A stretch of 64,000 bases of DNA from Paramacrobiotus metropolitanus (Eukaryota; Tardigrada; Eutardigrada; Parachela; Macrobiotidae), in the NCBI RefSeq assembly GCF_019649055.1, contig NW_026570269.1, forward strand, positions 620,001 to 684,000, in the 5' to 3' direction. Of the stretch, positions 62,402 to 64,000 are shown in pieces (the first letter of the stretch is position 1; the number at the start of each line of letters is the position of its first letter). The position numbers and the translations under genes were made by a program. The notes under the pieces are model-generated. The model worked only from the letters and a program-made list of their open reading frames with translations, ran no database searches and had not been told where the DNA came from.

Positions 62402-62839
62402 ACGCTTTCTGCTAAATCAGTCCTTTTTTCCTTTTTATGGATATTAATTTTGGCTTTTTGCTGATTGTCGTAGTTTTGTCGTATTTTGGTTCATGACAGA
62501 CCGTTTATCACGTCTTGCATTATTCCCGCTGCTCCGTTATCATGGACGACAACTGCTTTAATTATTACGTGATTTTGAAATCGTGTTGAACAACCTGCAT
62601 ACTATATGCAGCTGACCTTGTTGAGTGGCCGCTGTTCTAAACAGGTTTATTGCTTTGCTTTTATTTTTGCTTGCAGGTTGTAACGAACGTTAATGCAATA
62701 CATGGTTTTCTTTTGCTTTGTCATTTCGGGAATTCAGACGGTGTTTGTGATCCGATTCCAAAGAGTAAAAAACAGTTTATATGTGTAAACGCATTAAGTA
62801 ATGATAAGTTTGAACTTCAATACTAACCATAAGGGCAAG
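62402..62839. other. convergent 3' spacer
   Basis: 3' UTR space between CHMP4 (+) and the ApeC gene (-). Nothing else is seen. Confidence 0.5.
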
Positions 62840-64000
62840 TTAATTTTTTCGCGAGTAGTAGCAGAAAAACAGTTCATGATCTCCATCATGCAGTTTATAG
62901 CCGTACGGTGTGCTGCCTTTCAGTTCGCAGGTGGAAAACCAATGATTTTCGCAGTCCAGATGGATGTAGTGCATTTCCGCGTTCATCCCAAACACTTCCT
63001 GGCACACTCCGCGTTTCGGCATCAAAATGAAGCTGCGCTCCACCGGCAGGAACATGGGCTTAAATGGACTGGAGTCATCACGACAGCAGTACTTGTAAAT
63101 TGTGTTGTGATTGTATTTGCCATCAGGAAGCGTGCCGACCGCGAAGTTTTTGTTGTAGTAATCATCGTCATCATGTTCATATGTGCCTTCGCTGAATCCA
63201 AACGGACAAGGACTTTTCTTGGATTTGTAGATGCAGTACGAGCCCATTGGCCATTCACTGCGCGGGGCGTTTGGATCATTGAATTCCTTCATGCAGAAAT
63301 CAAGGGCAACATCGTTGGCCCAGACTTGACTGGAAGTGCGGGAGGCAAATCCCGGTGACCTGAAAACATACGAATCGGCATTATTCTGCGGTCAGTTTCA
63401 TAATTTTAATCAACCAAACGCACCAGCTGTTATCAGGAGTATTCACGTTTGCCGTGTCATGGAATCGTTTTCCGTACAGCCAGTCAAATTGGCACTCTTC
63501 GTTGGTCTTGAGTAAACCGTAGTAACCCGTTGGCCAGTGCTTCGGCGCCGGGATTTCTCTCATCAGTTCGTGCAGCGCCTGTTCCGCTCCAAGCCACGTT
63601 GGATACTTCTCCAGACCGTATGTAATAGCCTGCTTCAAATTAGCCATCGTGTCTGTACTGCGTACACCCGGACAGATTTGATCGGCCGAGCGCGGCAAAT
63701 ACTTGGCATCCATAAATGACTCGAGGCTGCGCAAACGCAGACTGACCGGTTCCGGGAACGTTTCCGTCCCGGAGGTGAAGTTTAGCGTGTTGCCGTAGGC
63801 ATGGAATTCCTGAATGTACTCCCTTGCGGACTTCTTAGCGGCTAAGGTCACACGGGCGGTGAACAGCTGAAACCAGCCGGCTTCGTAGAAGATGCTTCCG
63901 GTGTAGTCGGTCTGCATGGCCCGGATCAGCTCCACCGTATCCACTTCGGAGTGTTCATAGTCTTTGGTACCGACCGTGAGACCGACGATAGCGTGGGTGC
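62840..64000 (-). CDS. apextrin (ApeC) domain protein, partial; possible MACPF-like N-terminal part
   Basis: Exons 62840-63359 and 63424 to beyond the right edge, with a 64-base intron joining in phase (AGCTG|GTGCGT ... TTTTCAG|GTCACC). The last 210 or so residues are an ApeC domain: it begins HWPTGYYGLL and goes on to SEWPMGSYCIYK, CPFGFSEG, LPDGKYNHNTIYKYCCRDD and VCQEVFGM, with the usual regular Cys. ApeC proteins are secreted or bacterial-glycan-binding immune or egg proteins in several invertebrate groups. The upstream 190 residues (VGLTVGTKDYEHSEV; TLNFTSGTETFPEPVSLRLR) look like the end of a MACPF-type pore module, which is paired with ApeC in some animals; this is a weak inference. 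The start codon and signal peptide lie outside the window. Confidence 0.85.

Overview
The window is nuclear DNA of a small invertebrate animal. Every confident gene is a spliced, single-copy eukaryotic gene with GT-AG introns that are mostly 40-450 bp. A secreted protein with a type-2 chitin-binding domain, an apextrin (ApeC) protein, an invertebrate-type NOS1AP and a lineage-type rhodopsin-like receptor point to an ecdysozoan, probably a panarthropod. A tardigrade is my best guess from the compact genes and the receptor type, but the species cannot be fixed from sequence reading alone.

Layout. 1-3.3 kb: a short Cys-rich secreted or membrane peptide gene, then a nest of inverted-repeat mobile elements. 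3.5-5.1 kb: ELP4 (+). 5.5-7.8 kb: secreted chitin-binding protein (-), convergent with ELP4. 7.8-13.3 kb: a repeat block with a perfect hairpin, a 29-bp minisatellite, three copies of a dispersed repeat and a decayed retroelement. 14.1-17.4 kb: ZC3H18 (+). 18.4-19.6 kb: UBE2J2-like E2 enzyme (-). 21.1-22.8 kb: rhodopsin-like GPCR (+). 23.4-28.2 kb: RAB3GAP1 (-), 16 exons. 30.4-31.5 kb: secreted Gly-rich/Arg-rich protein (+). 32.1-36.3 kb: NOS1AP (-). 36.3-43.2 kb: gene-poor, with one probable tail-anchored microprotein (-) near 41.1-41.6 kb. 43.3-45.2 kb: RWDD1 (+). 46.1-49.9 kb: RANBP9/10 (+). 50.5-53.2 kb: mitochondrial cysteinyl-tRNA synthetase CARS2 (-). 53.7-53.9 kb: a small ORF (-). 54.0-54.8 kb: mitochondrial ribosomal protein mL52 (+). 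54.9-56.0 kb: an inverted-repeat element. 56.2-58.4 kb: SLC35C2 (-). 60.6-62.4 kb: CHMP4 (+). 62.8-64.0 kb: ApeC-domain protein (-), running off the right edge.

Most genes are housekeeping: tRNA modification (Elongator), RNA metabolism, ER-associated ubiquitination, Rab GTPase control, ESCRT-III, GID/CTLH ubiquitin ligase, and mitochondrial translation (CARS2 and mL52 lie close together). They are not an operon and show no shared pathway beyond the two mitochondrial genes. The exon models were built by hand from splice signals, reading phase and known family sequences; phases close exactly for nearly all genes. Four single-base breaks at homopolymers (three in CARS2, one in RWDD1) look like sequencing or assembly errors, although real mutations are not excluded. 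I found no tRNA, rRNA or CRISPR array and nothing I can defend as a new molecular system. The most unusual items are the nested inverted-repeat elements, the repeat block at 9.3-12 kb, and the unfamiliar secreted proteins.
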